A stretch of DNA of 64,000 bases from Erythrobacter sp. AP23 (GTDB taxonomy: Bacteria; Pseudomonadota; Alphaproteobacteria; Sphingomonadales; Sphingomonadaceae): positions 558,001 to 622,000 of the forward strand of contig NZ_LNBY01000001.1 in the NCBI RefSeq assembly GCF_001542855.1, written 5' to 3'. Each line of letters opens with the position of its first letter. Within the stretch, counting starts at the first letter, position 1. Of the stretch, positions 34,392-44,338 are shown one piece after another. A program made the position numbers and the translations under genes. Under the pieces are notes generated by a model that was not told the DNA's origin, made no database searches, and saw nothing but the letters and a program-made list of their open reading frames with translations.

Positions 34392-35342
34392 ATGGCCGAT
34401 ACCGAACACTATGTCCGCGACGATGTGCGCGGCTTCCTCGACATGCTGGAGGCCATGGGCGGCAAGGGCGTGGAAGAGGTCGGCGCCGAAGAAGGTCGCC
34501 AGCAAATGCGCGCGATGGGCGCCATCGCCGAAGCCGAACCGCGCACCATGGCCGTGCAGAAAGACCTCACCTGCCCCGGCCCCGCCGGTCCGATCCCGGT
34601 GCGCTTCTACGACGTGAAGGCCGAACGCGCACCGGGCCCCTGCGTGCTGTTCATCCACGGCGGCGGCTTCGTGATCGGCGACCTTGAGGTTTACAACGCG
34701 CTGTGCACCGAGATTTCGCACCATCTCGACCTGCCGGTCGTCTCGGTCGACTATCGTCTGGCGCCCGAGCATCCCTTCCCCGCCGCGCCCGACGATTGCG
34801 AGGCGGCGGCGCGCTGGATCGCAACCTCGCCGGGCGAGCTCGAGCGCGAGATTACCGGCCTCGTCATCACCGGCGACAGCGCGGGCGGCAACCTCACCAT
34901 CGTCACCACCAACCAGCTGATGAACGATCCGGCGGGCGTCCCGGTAATCGTCCAGGCGCCCATCTATCCGGTCGCCTCGGACGTCAGCGAGCATCACAGC
35001 CTCGCGCTGTTCGCCGAAGGATTCCTGCTGACCGGCGCAGCGATGGCATGGTTCACCGATCAATACGGCGCCGACAGCACGGATCCGCGCAACATGCCGA
35101 TGGTCGGGGATTGCACGAACACGCCGCCCACCGTGCTATGCACCGCAGGGCTCGATCCCTTGCGCGATTCCGGACGGGAATACGCCGCACATCTGGTGCA
35201 ACTCGGCACGGAAGTGGTCTATCTCGAGTTTCCCGGCATCATTCACGGGTTTACGACGCTGCGAAAAGCGATACCGAGCGGCCAGACCGATCTCGAGGCC
35301 TTCCTCGATGCGACGAAACTGATGGTGGAGCGATACAGGTGA
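34392..35342 (+). CDS. Alpha/beta hydrolase, hormone-sensitive-lipase-type esterase
   Basis: This 316-residue esterase has the HSL-family oxyanion motif FIHGGGFVIG, the DYRLAPEHPFPAAPDD segment, and the nucleophile elbow ITGDSAGGN. The charge-relay Asp (GLDPLRDSG) and His (FPGIIHGF) are both visible. It probably acts on short acyl esters in the cytoplasm. The ATG at 34392 follows AAAGGGAGAGAGCGCA, a clear ribosome site. Its stop overlaps the GTG start of rppH (GTGA), so the two genes are coupled. Confidence 0.94.
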   Translation: MADTEHYVRDDVRGFLDMLEAMGGKGVEEVGAEEGRQQMRAMGAIAEAEPRTMAVQKDLTCPGPAGPIPVRFYDVKAERAPGPCVLFIHGGGFVIGDLEVYNALCTEISHHLDLPVVSVDYRLAPEHPFPAAPDDCEAAARWIATSPGELEREITGLVITGDSAGGNLTIVTTNQLMNDPAGVPVIVQAPIYPVASDVSEHHSLALFAEGFLLTGAAMAWFTDQYGADSTDPRNMPMVGDCTNTPPTVLCTAGLDPLRDSGREYAAHLVQLGTEVVYLEFPGIIHGFTTLRKAIPSGQTDLEAFLDATKLMVERYR

Positions 35343-35815
35343 GCGAACCGCTCGGATACCGGCCCTGCGTGGGCGTGATGCTGGTGAACGGCGACGGCAA
35401 GGTCTTCGTCGGGCGCCGGATCGACAACAAGGAAGGCGACTGGTGGCAGATGCCGCAGGGCGGCGTCGACGATGGCGAGGATCTCAAGGAGGCGGCGCTG
35501 CGCGAGCTTGGCGAGGAAACCGGCGCGAGGCCCGAACATGTCACGATCCTCAAGGCGATGGACGAACCGGTGCGCTACGATCTGCCCGAGGAATTGATCG
35601 GCAAGCTGTGGGGCGGCAAGTATCGCGGGCAGGAACAGGTGTGGTATTTCGCGCGCTTTTCCGGCGTGGATGCCGACATCGACCTCGAGGCGCACGACCC
35701 GCCCGAATTCTGCGACTGGAAATGGGTCGAGCCAGAGCAGCTTCCCGAGCTGATCGTGCCGTTCAAGAAACGCGTCTACCGCGCGGTGGTCGAGGCGTTC
35801 CGCGAGCTGGTCTGA
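35339..35815 (+). CDS. rppH: RNA pyrophosphohydrolase (Nudix)
   Basis: RppH removes pyrophosphate from the 5' end of triphosphorylated mRNA to start decay. This protein has 158 residues from the GTG at 35339. It has the RppH opening YRPCVGVMLVNGDGKVFVGRR, the WWQMPQGGVDDGE segment and the Nudix box GGVDDGEDLKEAALRELGEE. It ends with the FKKRVYRAVVEAF segment typical of the family. The start overlaps the esterase stop by four bases. A longer frame reaching back into the esterase gene is shadow. Confidence 0.95.
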   Translation: MSEPLGYRPCVGVMLVNGDGKVFVGRRIDNKEGDWWQMPQGGVDDGEDLKEAALRELGEETGARPEHVTILKAMDEPVRYDLPEELIGKLWGGKYRGQEQVWYFARFSGVDADIDLEAHDPPEFCDWKWVEPEQLPELIVPFKKRVYRAVVEAFRELV

Positions 35816-35875
35816 TCGCGAGCCCCGGCGACGGCAGGGTTTTCAGGCGTATAGAGAACCGCTTGCCGAGCGAAG

Positions 35876-35893
35876 TCCCCGCCTTCGCGGGGA
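35876..35893. repeat. REP-like hairpin between rppH and the TPR gene
   Basis: TCCCCGC-CTTC-GCGGGGA, preceded by GAAG and followed by TGCC. The stem closely resembles that at 37720-37737 and the CGTCATCCC-type repeats. It lies between convergent stops, so a terminator role is also possible. Confidence 0.6.
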
Positions 35894-35900
35894 TGCCCGC

Positions 35901-36410
35901 TCAATTCGTCTGCGCTACCGGCGCATCGGGCAGCACCGCTTCGGCGGTCATCACGCGCGCGGGCGGGCCAGCCGCAATGCGGGCCGAGAGGGTCATCGTT
36001 TCCGGGCAGCTCGCGCCGCACAGCGATTCGAGCCTGGCGAGATTGCCCTTGGCCTTCTCGACCGCGCCCTTTTCCACCAGCGCCTCACCCTCGCCTGCAA
36101 TCGCGGCGAGGTTGCGCGGATCGCGGGTCAGCGCTTCGCGGTAATAGCGGATCGCCTTGCCCTGCAGCCGGTCGGCACGCGCGGCTTCGGCAAGTCGCAG
36201 GAAAATCGGCGTATGGCCCGGGTCGACTGCCAGCGCGGCTTCGAAGGCGTCGATCGCGCCCTGCGTATCGCCCTGCGCCAGCGCGGCCTTGCCCTCGGCG
36301 ATCAGCACGCCCGCGCGCGGCGCGGGTTCGCGGTCGCCGGCCCAGCCCACGCTCGAGGTCACGGCAAAGACAAGAGAAAGGGCTGCGGCAGCAGGGGCAA
36401 AACGCATCAT
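35901..36410 (-). CDS. Secreted tetratricopeptide-repeat protein
   Basis: This protein has about 169 residues from the MM start at 36410. A signal peptide (SLVFAVTSSVGWAGD) is followed by TPR-like helices: EGKAALAQGDTQGAIDAFEAALAVDPG, then LRLAEAARADRLQGKAIRYYREALTRDPR, then EGEALVEKGAVEKAKGNL (each is one repeat unit). A Cys pair (LCGASCPE) is near the C-terminus. Probably a periplasmic scaffold. The gene lies downstream of the rsmB-like gene with 65 bases between, and its frame further upstream has no similarity. Confidence 0.82.
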   Translation of the reverse strand: MMRFAPAAAALSLVFAVTSSVGWAGDREPAPRAGVLIAEGKAALAQGDTQGAIDAFEAALAVDPGHTPIFLRLAEAARADRLQGKAIRYYREALTRDPRNLAAIAGEGEALVEKGAVEKAKGNLARLESLCGASCPETMTLSARIAAGPPARVMTAEAVLPDAPVAQTN

Positions 36411-36475
36411 CGTCTCCAGAAGTGTATTCCGTCCAAGGCTTGGCGTGTCAGCCATAATCAGTAGGGCTACCATGT

Positions 36476-37648
36476 TCACCCTGCACAGGCGATGAAAAAA
36501 CCGTCCGTGCCGTCATGGAACGGTGAAAGCCGCGTTCCTTGTCCACGTTTCCGGCCCAACGGAAGCGCAAGTTCGCGCGCCGCCAGTTGCGGGTGGCGCA
36601 TCAGAAAGGCGTCGATCTGCCCCGCCCCTTCCTCGTCGAGCAGCGAGCAGGTGACATAGACGATCCGTCCGCCCGGCTTGACCAGGCGTGTCGCCACATC
36701 CAGCAGGTGCGCCTGGACTGCGCACAGCCGCGCCAGCTCCTTTTCGTCGAGCCGCCAGCGTGCCTCCGGGTTGCGGCGCCAAGTGCCCGTGCCCGAACAC
36801 GGCGCATCGATCAGCACGGCATCGGCCTGCCCTGCGAATTCGGCGAGCGCATCCAGCTCCTTTTGCGGATCGAGCAGGATGGTCTCGATATTGGCGGCCC
36901 CTGCGCGTTCGGCTCGCGGCGCAAGCCGTGCAAGACGATTGCGGTCGGTATCCGAAGCGATCAACCGCCCCCGATTGTCCATCGCAGCGGCCAGCGCGAG
37001 CGTCTTGCCGCCCCCGCCCGCGCACAGATCGATCACCGTTTCGCCCGGCTGCGCAGCGACGGCGAGGCAGGCGAGCTGGGAACCGGTGTCCTGCACCTCG
37101 ATCTGGCCCTCGCGAAAGGCGGGCCATTGCTCGACCGGCGTTCCAGCTTCGAGGCGCAGGCCGTGGGGCGCATCGGTGAGCGCGAACTCTGCCGGGAGAT
37201 CCAATCTCGCGCGATCCGCTTTGAGCGTGTTGACTCGCAGATCGAGCGGTGCGCGCTCAAGCAGCGCTTCGGCCTCGGGCCCGGCGATGCCCGATCCGGC
37301 AAGCCGCTCTTCGAGCCACACCGGAGCCACGCCGCCCCGTGCCGAGCCCTCGCCCTTGCCGATTGGCGCGGGACCATAGGTCGAACCATCGAACAGCGGG
37401 GCGATGCTCTCGTCCAGCTCGGCGAGGCGGAGCATCGCGGCTCGGCCCGTTTCCGGCACCGGTCCGCAGGCGCGGATTGCGGCATAGACGAGCTCGCGAA
37501 TTGCGCGGCGATCCTTCGATCCGGCGAAGCGGTTGTTGCGGAACCAGTCCGCAAGGATGCGGTCGGCGGGCGCGCCCTTGCCGCGTGCCGCCGCGATGAT
37601 TGCATCAAGCAGTTCGATCGAGGTCTGGACGCGAGCGGCGGGGGTCAT
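36476..37648 (-). CDS. rsmB: RsmB/NOP2-family 16S rRNA (cytosine-5) methyltransferase
   Basis: This enzyme methylates a cytosine in rRNA using SAM. The 390-residue protein has an N-terminal NusB-like helical part (RVQTSIELLDAIIAAARGKG, ADWFRNNRFAGSKDRRAI) and a C-terminal Rossmann methyltransferase. Motif I is VIDLCAGGGGKTLALAAAM. The two catalytic Cys regions are DAPCSGTGTWRRNPE and YVTCSLLDEE. The N-terminal domain is shorter than E. coli RsmB, as common in alphaproteobacteria, so the exact target cytosine is uncertain. Confidence 0.9.
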   Translation of the reverse strand: MTPAARVQTSIELLDAIIAAARGKGAPADRILADWFRNNRFAGSKDRRAIRELVYAAIRACGPVPETGRAAMLRLAELDESIAPLFDGSTYGPAPIGKGEGSARGGVAPVWLEERLAGSGIAGPEAEALLERAPLDLRVNTLKADRARLDLPAEFALTDAPHGLRLEAGTPVEQWPAFREGQIEVQDTGSQLACLAVAAQPGETVIDLCAGGGGKTLALAAAMDNRGRLIASDTDRNRLARLAPRAERAGAANIETILLDPQKELDALAEFAGQADAVLIDAPCSGTGTWRRNPEARWRLDEKELARLCAVQAHLLDVATRLVKPGGRIVYVTCSLLDEEGAGQIDAFLMRHPQLAARELALPLGRKRGQGTRLSPFHDGTDGFFIACAG

Positions 37649-37719
37649 GATTTACTCCTCACCGATCCCGCGGGAAGGCAGAGGTCTCGCGCAGCAGACG
37701 AAGGGAAGCCGGCCCAAGA

Positions 37720-37737
37720 TCCCCGCCTGCGCGGGGA
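37720..37737. repeat. REP-like hairpin between the rsmB-like gene and guaB
   Basis: TCCCCGC-CTGC-GCGGGGA followed by CTCACACGATGACG, an inverted version of the GTCAT head. It lies 23 bases after the guaB stop on the guaB transcript and could double as a terminator. Confidence 0.6.
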
Positions 37738-37760
37738 CTCACACGATGACGTTCGCAATG

Positions 37761-39636
<1,876 letters not shown>

Positions 39637-39642
39637 CGCGCG

Positions 39643-40398
39643 TTATTCCGCCGTCCAGCCGCCGTCTACGCTCCAGTTGGCGCCGTTGACGTTCTGCGCT
39701 TCTTCGCGGCAGAGGAAGGCGGCGAGCGCGCCCACTTCCTCGGGCTGGACGAATTTCTTGGTCGCCTGCTTGACCAGCAGCACGTCGTTGATGACCTGCT
39801 CGCGAGTCATCCCGCGCGCCTTCATCGTGTCGGGGATCTGCCCTTCGATCAGCGGCGTCCAGACATAGCCGGGGCTGATACAATTCGCGGTCACGCCGTG
39901 CTCGGCGAGCTCGAGCGCGATCGTCTTGGTAAAGCCCGCGATGCCGTGCTTCGATGCGTTGTAGGCGCTCTTGAACGGGCTCGCGACCTTCGAATGCGCG
40001 CTGGCAGTGTTGATGATCCGGCCCCAGCCCTTCTTCTTCATGCCCGGCACCGCGAGGCGGGTGGTGTGAAAGGCGGCCGTGAGGTTCAGCGCGATGATGA
40101 GGTTCCACTTGTCGACTGAGAAATCCTCGACCGGGCTGACATGCTGGACCCCGGCATTGTTGACCAGGATGTCGATCTCGCCCGCCTCTTCCATCATCGC
40201 CTCGACCTGTGCCACGTCCGTCAGGTCCGCGCCGCTGTGGCTGGCGCCCAATTCCTTGCACAATTCCGCGATCTCGCCCTCGTCGCCGAAGCCGTTGAGA
40301 ACGACCTCGGCGCCCTCGCCCGCCAGCGCCCGCGCGATGGCGAGGCCGATGCCGCTGGTCGATCCGGTGACAAGTGCGCGCTTTCCTTCGAGAAACAT
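39643..40398 (-). CDS. bdhA: 3-Hydroxybutyrate dehydrogenase
   Basis: This SDR interconverts D-3-hydroxybutyrate and acetoacetate using NAD, linked to polyhydroxybutyrate use. The 251-residue protein has VTGSTSGIGLAIARALA, NNAGVQHVSPVEDF, catalytic Ser (NTASAHSKVASP) and YNASKHGIAGFTK. The C-terminal KKFVQPEEVGALAAFLC and VNGANWSVDGGWTAE segments are characteristic of this enzyme. It is divergent from the zinc metallopeptidase gene. No PHB synthase is in the window. Confidence 0.93.
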   Translation of the reverse strand: MFLEGKRALVTGSTSGIGLAIARALAGEGAEVVLNGFGDEGEIAELCKELGASHSGADLTDVAQVEAMMEEAGEIDILVNNAGVQHVSPVEDFSVDKWNLIIALNLTAAFHTTRLAVPGMKKKGWGRIINTASAHSKVASPFKSAYNASKHGIAGFTKTIALELAEHGVTANCISPGYVWTPLIEGQIPDTMKARGMTREQVINDVLLVKQATKKFVQPEEVGALAAFLCREEAQNVNGANWSVDGGWTAE

Positions 40399-40487
40399 TC
40401 GGGGCTCCAGGCGTTAGGTCAGTAATCAGATACGGCCATCGCGCACATGGAGTGCGCTGTAAAGCGGCCAGAACCATGGGGGAGCGC

Positions 40488-41342
40488 ATGCGGCTCAATC
40501 CGTTCAATACCGGAAATATCAAGGTGCGCTCGAGCGGGGGAGGCTTGCCCGGAGGGAAGGCCGGCGGTCTAGGCTGCGGTACGATCGTGATCGCGGCGCT
40601 GGGCTATTTCGTGTTCGGGCTCGATCCGATGCAGACAGCGGGCATGGTCGAAAGCGTGCAACAAGGGCAGGTCGCATCCGGTCCCGCCAACACCAACGAA
40701 CAGGAAATCTGCACCAGCAGCGAATATGCGCGCGAGGCTTGCAACGGGCTCCAATCGCTCAACCAGACCTGGGCGCGCACCTTTGCGGAACAGGGCCTCG
40801 GCGACCGGTTCCAGCAGCCCACGCTCGACCTCTATGGCGGCGGCGGAGTGCGCACCGCATGCGGCAGCGGCAGTTCCTCCATGGGTCCGTTTTACTGCCC
40901 TGCCGACCAGACGATCTACATCGACACCAGCTTCTACGACACGCTCGAACGACAGCTTGGCGCGGGAGGAGACTTTGCCCGCTATTACGTGCTGGCGCAT
41001 GAATACGGGCACCATATCCAGACGATTACCGGTATTTCCGGTCAGATCCGCAGTGCCCAGCAACAGAACCCGCGCCAGGCCAACCAGCTTAACGTACTGA
41101 TGGAACTGCAGGCCGATTGCTATGCCGGCGTGTGGGCGGGCAAGAACCGCAACCTGATCGAGCCCGGCGATATCGAGGAGGGTATGCGGGCCGCCGCTGC
41201 CATTGGCGACGACCGGCTGACCCGGGGGCGTGTATCGGCTGAGAACTTCACCCACGGCACCAGCCAGCAGCGTAGCGACGCGCTGCGACTAGGCCTACAG
41301 GGCGACGATCGCGCCTGCGACCGGATCACCGCGATCGGCTGA
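40488..41342 (+). CDS. YpfJ-type neutral zinc metallopeptidase
   Basis: This protein has 284 residues from the ATG at 40488 (a second ATG at 40476 is possible). The N-terminal region, rich in glycine (VRSSGGGLPGGKAGGLG), is followed by one transmembrane helix (GTIVIAALGYFVFGL). The large extracytoplasmic part holds the zinc motif LAHEYGHHIQ, a downstream MELQADCYAGVW (third-ligand region), and several cysteines (CTSSEYAREAC, ACGSG, PFYCPAD). It matches the YpfJ/neutral zinc metallopeptidase family by these features. Its substrate is unknown. A strong terminator follows. Confidence 0.92.
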   Translation: MRLNPFNTGNIKVRSSGGGLPGGKAGGLGCGTIVIAALGYFVFGLDPMQTAGMVESVQQGQVASGPANTNEQEICTSSEYAREACNGLQSLNQTWARTFAEQGLGDRFQQPTLDLYGGGGVRTACGSGSSSMGPFYCPADQTIYIDTSFYDTLERQLGAGGDFARYYVLAHEYGHHIQTITGISGQIRSAQQQNPRQANQLNVLMELQADCYAGVWAGKNRNLIEPGDIEEGMRAAAAIGDDRLTRGRVSAENFTHGTSQQRSDALRLGLQGDDRACDRITAIG

Positions 41343-41365
41343 GGGACAATCCGGACAAGCGAGAA

Positions 41366-41397
41366 GAAGGGCGCAGCATTTGGCGGCTGCGCCCTTC
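41366..41397. terminator. Bidirectional terminator-like hairpin
   Basis: A perfect 12-bp stem, GAAGGGCGCAGC with GCTGCGCCCTTC, and an 8-base loop lie between the convergent metallopeptidase and BlaR1-like genes. CTTTC follows on the plus strand. The strength and position support a shared terminator. Confidence 0.75.
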
Positions 41398-41439
41398 CTT
41401 TCGCGCTACGGGGCTCGGCGTACAGGCCCGAGTGTACGA

Positions 41440-43161
41440 TCAGCCGCGTATGCTACGCTTCAGTTCGCGAATTTCGGCATCCAGGTCGCGCATAATCTCG
41501 CGGCGCGTTTCTTCCGACACACGATCGTCGGTTTCGATCCCGCGGCGGGCATTCTTGAGCGCCTTGAGAGCGAGGCGATCACCTGCGGTATCGCAGATAT
41601 ACATTACCGCCTTGTCGTCCTTGTGGATGGTAGTCACCGGGCTGTCGGGATAACGGCAACTTTCGATCACCTCCGGCACATGGTTCATGGCCAGTGCGAC
41701 GCTCTCCTCGATCGCTTCGCCGAGCTCTTCTTCCCACTCACCTGCCGAAGCATAGACAACCGCACGCGCCTTGCTGTGTTCGGCCTCGTTCTTGGCATGC
41801 TGCACGCGGCCATCGGCCCATTGGAGACGTCCATCGGCCCATTGCTGGCGACCGCGTGCGAATTGAATGCGGCCCTCGACCCATTGCTTCCGCTCTTCCG
41901 AATATTCTGCCGAATGGTCTTCGCGCCTAGCGTGGGCCCGCTCGCGCATCCGGTGCGCTTCCTCGCGCAAGGCATGGGCGCGCTCGCGCGCTTCCGCAGC
42001 CTTTTCCCGGCGTTCCTCTACGCGCTCCTGCACCACTTCGGCCATGGCTTCGGTATCGAGAAACGCAAGCTCCGCTCGCCGAGCCACCGGCTGCTCGTCC
42101 TCGTAGCCGACCGGGTGGACCACTTCGGTCATTTCCGGAGCCGCACTGGCAAGCGCCGGGCTTGCGCCGACGTAGCAGATGCTGGCGGTCATCGGCAGCG
42201 CGAGGACGGCAGCGGCAACCGCTCCGCGCGCGGCGAAACGGCGACGGCGTGAATCATCGGTCATCGGCAGGCTGCGCAGCCGGTGGATGATCGACTTGTC
42301 GCCCAGCACCGGACAGGCCATCGGCGCCGCCAGCGCGGGTCGCGGAGCGATTTGCGGGCGGCGGGCGAAATCGGCGATGATCGCGGCATAGGCGGCGCGC
42401 TCGTCACGGCTGCGGCTGGCAACCACGCGGGCATCGCAGGCAGCTTCCTGGTCGCGGCGCATGGCGGTCCAGCCCATCCAGCCCAGCGGATTGAACCAGT
42501 GCACTGCGAACAGCGGCTGGATCAGCACGTTGACGAGGATGTCGTGGCCGCGGTGATGTTCGAGTTCATGCGCGATGGCGAGATCGCGGACCTGGCGTTC
42601 GCGGCTGACCATGAAACCGTCGGGCAAGGCCACGACCTTGTCGATCACGCCGAAAGCCATCGGACCGGATATCGCGGTGGTCTCGACCAGGCGGATATTG
42701 CCGACCTCGCCCACGGGGCGCGCATCCTCGAGCAATTCGCGGCGCAGCTCGCCATAGAGCCAGAAGCGCCGCCCCATGAAGAGGGCCGCACCGAGCAGCC
42801 ACAGGATCACCAGCGGCGTCACAAGGTCGATCGGCGAATCCAGTGTGACCGGCGCGACCGGGGCGACGAATTCGGTATAGGAGAAACCGCTTTCGGCCGC
42901 CGGTGCCAGCGCAAGGTCGGAAACCACGGGTGCCGATGCAGGCGCGCTCTCGAGAAAGCCAGGCCGCATCCATGCGGGCAAGGTGACCGGTGGAAACAGC
43001 AGCCGCGCGAGTGGCAGGAACCAGAGCGCATAGGCCGCACCCGCGCCCAGGTGCTTTGCCACCGGACGGCGCAAGAGCAGCGCGAGACCGAGCAAGGCCC
43101 CGGTCCACACCAGCGTATCGAACAGGAACCAGTCCCAATATTCGCGAATAAGCTCGGTCAT
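41440..43161 (-). CDS. BlaR1/M56-type membrane metallopeptidase (sensor/antirepressor), no penicillin-binding domain
   Basis: This 573-residue protein has N-terminal transmembrane helices (LVWTGALLGLALLL, AGAAYALWFLPLARLL, LVTPLVILWLLGAALFMG) and the cytoplasmic zinc protease motif AIAHELEHHRGHDI, followed by a fourth helix. In BlaR1/MecR1 such a protein cleaves or inactivates the BlaI repressor. The C-terminal sensor here is not penicillin-binding-like. After the helix SICYVGASPALASAA there is a long, charged, coiled-coil stretch rich in Glu, Arg and Ala (residues about 370-500), with repeats of the type QWADGRLQWADGR. It is coupled to the blaI-like gene by an ATGA overlap. Confidence 0.9.
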   Translation of the reverse strand: MTELIREYWDWFLFDTLVWTGALLGLALLLRRPVAKHLGAGAAYALWFLPLARLLFPPVTLPAWMRPGFLESAPASAPVVSDLALAPAAESGFSYTEFVAPVAPVTLDSPIDLVTPLVILWLLGAALFMGRRFWLYGELRRELLEDARPVGEVGNIRLVETTAISGPMAFGVIDKVVALPDGFMVSRERQVRDLAIAHELEHHRGHDILVNVLIQPLFAVHWFNPLGWMGWTAMRRDQEAACDARVVASRSRDERAAYAAIIADFARRPQIAPRPALAAPMACPVLGDKSIIHRLRSLPMTDDSRRRRFAARGAVAAAVLALPMTASICYVGASPALASAAPEMTEVVHPVGYEDEQPVARRAELAFLDTEAMAEVVQERVEERREKAAEARERAHALREEAHRMRERAHARREDHSAEYSEERKQWVEGRIQFARGRQQWADGRLQWADGRVQHAKNEAEHSKARAVVYASAGEWEEELGEAIEESVALAMNHVPEVIESCRYPDSPVTTIHKDDKAVMYICDTAGDRLALKALKNARRGIETDDRVSEETRREIMRDLDAEIRELKRSIRG

Positions 43162-43547
43162 TTGCGCATCTCCCTCAAGAGCGCTTCGATTTCGGCGAGA
43201 TCGTCCTCGGTCAGCGCTTCGCTCTCGGCGAGCTGCGCGAATAACGGCGCGGCGCGGCCGCCGAACAGGCGTTCGACCAGGCGGCGGCTTTCGCCCCCGA
43301 CATAGTCGGCACGCGCGATCAGCGGGCGGTAGAGGAACTTGCGACCGTCGGGCTCGGTGCCGACCACTTCCTTCTGGACCAGACGGCTCAGCAGCGTCTT
43401 CACCGTGGGGATCGACCAGTCACGCTGCGCGCAGACCTGGTCGCAGACCTCGGCAGCGGAAATGGGGTTCTTGTCCCACAGCACTTCCATAACGGCGTGC
43501 TCGGCTTCGCTGATCCGCTCGCCCGGGGCGTTCTTGCGCTTGGCCAT
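43158..43547 (-). CDS. BlaI/MecI/CopY-family transcriptional repressor
   Basis: This 129-residue winged-helix repressor has the family N-terminus (ERISEAEHAVMEVLWDKNP) and the recognition helix PTVKTLLSRLVQKEVVGTE. A C-terminal dimerisation helix region (SEALTEDDLAEIEALLREM) follows. The partner M56 protease overlaps downstream. Candidate operators are in the 137-base gap upstream. It is likely to repress its own operon; other targets may be elsewhere, because no beta-lactamase gene is adjacent. Confidence 0.93.
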   Translation of the reverse strand: MAKRKNAPGERISEAEHAVMEVLWDKNPISAAEVCDQVCAQRDWSIPTVKTLLSRLVQKEVVGTEPDGRKFLYRPLIARADYVGGESRRLVERLFGGRAAPLFAQLAESEALTEDDLAEIEALLREMRK

Positions 43548-43569
43548 TTCCTACTCCTGATCCGACATG

Positions 43570-43614
43570 CGTAATTCTTCGATTACGTCTGTAGCCGAAA
43601 CGACTACGCTTGTA
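43570..43614. promoter_or_regulatory. Candidate BlaI-family operator region
   Basis: Two TAC-N3-TGTA dyads lie at 43584-43593 (TACGTCTGTA) and 43605-43614 (TACGCTTGTA), with 21 bases between starts, two helical turns. They resemble the TACA/TGTA half-sites of BlaI/MecI operators. A separate perfect dyad, CGTAAT-TCTTCG-ATTACG, lies at 43570-43587. All are between the repressor gene and the divergent cyclophilin gene, so either could be regulated. Confidence 0.5.
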
Positions 43615-43684
43615 AATCTGAAGCGTGGATGAATGGGCGGTAAAGGCGCTTGCTTATCGACCAACGACATATCAGTCTGGATGA

Positions 43685-44338
43685 ATGACACGGATCGTCG
43701 CCGCACTGGCCCCGCTCGCCCTGTTCGTCTCGCCCTTGTCGGCGCAGGGGGAATCCCCGGCCAAGGAGCCGACCTTCGATACGCAGCTGGTCGTGATCGA
43801 GACCACAAAGGGCGACATCACCGTTTCGATCGAGACCGAACGCGCCCCGATAACGGCTGCCAATTTCCTGCGCTATGTCGACGAGGACCGCTTCGACGGA
43901 ACCAAATTCTACCGCGCCATGCATCTCGACTGGGGCGAGCCGCCCAACGGGTTGCTGCAAGGCGGTACGCAGATGCATCCCGAACGCGTTCTCGATCCGA
44001 TCGCGCATGAGCCGACCACTGTCACGGGGCTCAGCCATACCGACGGCGCCCTGTCGATGGCGCGGTACGATCCCGGCAGCGCGACGGGCGATTTCTCGAT
44101 CATGATCAAGGACCAGACCGGGCTCGATGCCACGCCGGAATCGCCCGATCCCACTTTGCAATTGGGCTTCGCGGTATTCGGCTACGTGGTCGATGGGATG
44201 GACGTCGTCCACGCAATCCACGCCGCGCCGATCGATCCCGAGAAAGGCGAAGGCTGGATGAAAGGCCAGTTGCTGGCCGATCCGGTTGAGATCGTCGACA
44301 TGCGGCGGATGGACGACCTGCCCGCGCAAAGCGACTAG
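43685..44338 (+). CDS. Peptidyl-prolyl cis-trans isomerase, cyclophilin type, secreted
   Basis: This 217-residue protein has a signal peptide (ALAPLALFVSPLSAQG). The cyclophilin domain runs from ETTKGDITVSIETERAPITAANFLRYV to the end. Bacterial-type motifs include FYRAMHLDWGEPPNGLLQGG and GLSMARYDPGSA-like text (GALSMARYDPGS). It is periplasmic and would catalyse proline isomerisation in protein folding. The ATG at 43685 is used; an ATG at 43681 is out of frame. It is divergent from the BlaI-type repressor, and its stop overlaps the end of the convergent lipoprotein gene. Confidence 0.92.
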   Translation: MTRIVAALAPLALFVSPLSAQGESPAKEPTFDTQLVVIETTKGDITVSIETERAPITAANFLRYVDEDRFDGTKFYRAMHLDWGEPPNGLLQGGTQMHPERVLDPIAHEPTTVTGLSHTDGALSMARYDPGSATGDFSIMIKDQTGLDATPESPDPTLQLGFAVFGYVVDGMDVVHAIHAAPIDPEKGEGWMKGQLLADPVEIVDMRRMDDLPAQSD

